Below are positions 5,841-6,184 of a stretch of 6,184 nucleotides of DNA, one piece after another. How positions within the stretch are numbered: position 1 is the first letter of the stretch; every line of letters begins with the position of its first letter. Below the pieces are notes generated by a model. It worked only from the letters and a program-made list of their open reading frames with translations. It was not told the origin of the DNA and did not search any database. This stretch comes from Planctomycetaceae bacterium (lineage in GTDB: Bacteria > Planctomycetota > Planctomycetia > Pirellulales > Pirellulaceae): positions 1 through 6,184 of the forward strand of contig JAKEHX010000023.1 of NCBI GenBank assembly GCA_022614795.1, given 5' to 3'. Position numbers and translations under genes: made by a program.

Positions 5841-5941
5841 CGTTCCCAAGGTCTCCTTGGGAACGCACTTCAGCGAAGCTCCGCTTCGCAGTCGGGGAAG
5901 CAGAGCTTCCATCCCGGGGTTCCCAAGCGGAGCTTGGGAAC
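5841..5941. repeat. Array of four perfect hairpins with 3-nt loops (REP-like)
   Basis: Hairpin 1 (5841-5865) has 11-bp arms beginning CGTTCCCAAGG and loop TCT. Hairpin 2 (5873-5889) has arms GCGAAGC/GCTTCGC and loop TCC. Hairpin 3 (5896-5910) has arms GGAAGC/GCTTCC and loop AGA. Hairpin 4 (5919-5941) has 10-bp arms beginning GTTCCCAAGC and loop GGA. The outer two share nearly the same arm and so do the inner two; spacers are 7, 6 and 8 nt. The first half has pyrimidine-rich loops and the second half the purine-rich counterparts, as expected for an inverted duplication of a two-hairpin unit. I recall GTTCCCAAGC-type hairpins as dispersed repeats in planctomycetes and cyanobacteria. Confidence 0.85.
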
Positions 5942-5984
5942 AAGGACACGATTACGAGGGTGCCACGTGGGGCCGCGGAGTATA

Positions 5985-6004
5985 GCCAGCACTCCCGCGC
6001 TGGC
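5985..6004. repeat. Hairpin, 6-bp arms GCCAGC/GCTGGC
   Basis: Perfect 6-bp arms flank an 8-nt loop (ACTCCCGC). It sits between the four-hairpin array and the distal hairpins and is probably part of another dispersed repeat; the loop rule of the array is not followed. Confidence 0.5.
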
Positions 6005-6055
6005 GAAGAGCAACCGATTGGGCTTGGAGGCTACTGAGTCGGCGAGTACTCTTCG

Positions 6056-6078
6056 CCCCTTCACCGATGAGGAAGGGG
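6056..6078. repeat. Hairpin, 7-bp arms CCCCTTC/GAAGGGG
   Basis: Perfect 7-bp arms enclose a 9-nt loop. An 8-bp palindrome (GAGTACTC, 6044-6051) lies just upstream. No T tract follows on either strand. Confidence 0.5.
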
Positions 6079-6092
6079 AAGGCAGGGGAGTG

Positions 6093-6112
6093 ACGGGTGC
6101 TAGCAGACCCGT
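6093..6112. repeat. Hairpin, 6-bp arms ACGGGT/ACCCGT
   Basis: Perfect 6-bp arms flank an 8-nt loop that itself contains the palindrome GCTAGC (6099-6104). It is only 2 bp from the next hairpin, so the two may form one unit. Confidence 0.5.
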
Positions 6113-6114
6113 GG

Positions 6115-6135
6115 TCCGCTCGCTCCGCGAGCGGA
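6115..6135. repeat. Hairpin, 9-bp arms with TCC loop
   Basis: Arm TCCGCTCGC (6115-6123) and its exact complement (6127-6135) enclose a 3-nt TCC loop. The loop and its flanking GC pairs are the same as in hairpin 2 of the 5841-5941 array, although the arms differ, pointing to a shared repeat class. Confidence 0.7.
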
Positions 6136-6184
6136 GGCGCCACATTCGCTTGTCCACCTGAGCCCGGACGTCGCTTCAAGATAC

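Larger units (their letters stand above)
5787..6184. other. Gene-free, hairpin-dense region upstream of the CvpA gene
   Basis: I see no credible protein gene or RNA gene in these 398 bp. Open frames here translate mostly hairpin repeats. The stretch carries at least eight perfect inverted repeats, described separately, and presumably the promoter of the CvpA gene, which I could not pinpoint. It looks like an accumulation site for short dispersed repeats. Confidence 0.7.

Noticed and set aside
5787..5912. N-terminal extension of the CvpA protein up to 5912
   Set aside because: The added 42 residues are translated from the hairpin array and would precede the first membrane helix; the ATG at 5786 has GGAG at good spacing.
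5841..6135. CRISPR array
   Set aside because: The repeats are self-complementary hairpins with different arms and spacers of only 6-8 nt; there is no constant direct repeat with unique spacers and no cas gene.
4818..6161. A 447-codon open frame on the plus strand
   Set aside because: It runs antisense across the CvpA gene, the tandem repeat and the hairpin region; its product is rich in Arg, His and Gln with no motif. Such shadows are common in GC-rich DNA.
5952..6179. A 75-codon minus-strand frame near the right end
   Set aside because: It consists largely of hairpin repeats and has no domain, so it is most likely not a gene.

Overview
This window is GC-rich bacterial DNA, most likely from the phylum Planctomycetota (Pirellulales-like). 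That placement is an inference from protein style: a free-standing Ser/Thr kinase domain, a small conserved protein starting MSPEELIELL of a type I remember from planctomycetes, a CvpA protein with a long acidic tail, and intergenic gaps filled with short tandem repeats and hairpin repeats. I could not run a database search, so the phylum call is moderate confidence.

Layout, left half (plus strand): the 3' part of a Ser/Thr protein kinase gene (1-870, start outside the window); a 69-bp gap carrying six tandem heptamers; accA, the carboxyltransferase alpha subunit of acetyl-CoA carboxylase (940-1938); a 201-bp gap holding a second heptamer array and three perfect palindromes; a family 2 glycosyltransferase of the dolichyl/polyprenyl-phosphate sugar synthase type (2140-2991); and a polytopic GT-C (PMT/ArnT-like) glycosyltransferase (2991-4580) whose ATG overlaps the preceding stop codon.

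Layout, right half (minus strand): a small conserved hypothetical protein (4586-4864), convergent with the GT-C gene with 5 bp between the stops; a 187-bp gap with a 32-bp tandem duplication and two inverted repeats; a CvpA-family four-helix membrane protein (5052-5786); then about 400 bp with no credible gene, dense in perfect hairpins, including a four-hairpin array built like an inverted duplication.

How the genes fit together: accA supplies one subunit of the malonyl-CoA-forming enzyme for fatty acid synthesis; the accB, accC and accD partners are not here. The two glycosyltransferases look like a donor-making and donor-using pair: the GT2 enzyme would load a sugar onto a polyprenyl phosphate and the GT-C enzyme would use it outside the membrane. 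The acceptor is unknown. I found no complete new defence or mobile system. The most unusual content is the non-coding repeat architecture in nearly every gap: two heptamer arrays in the gaps flanking accA, an SD-sequestering hairpin before the GT2 gene, and the symmetric hairpin array upstream of the CvpA gene.
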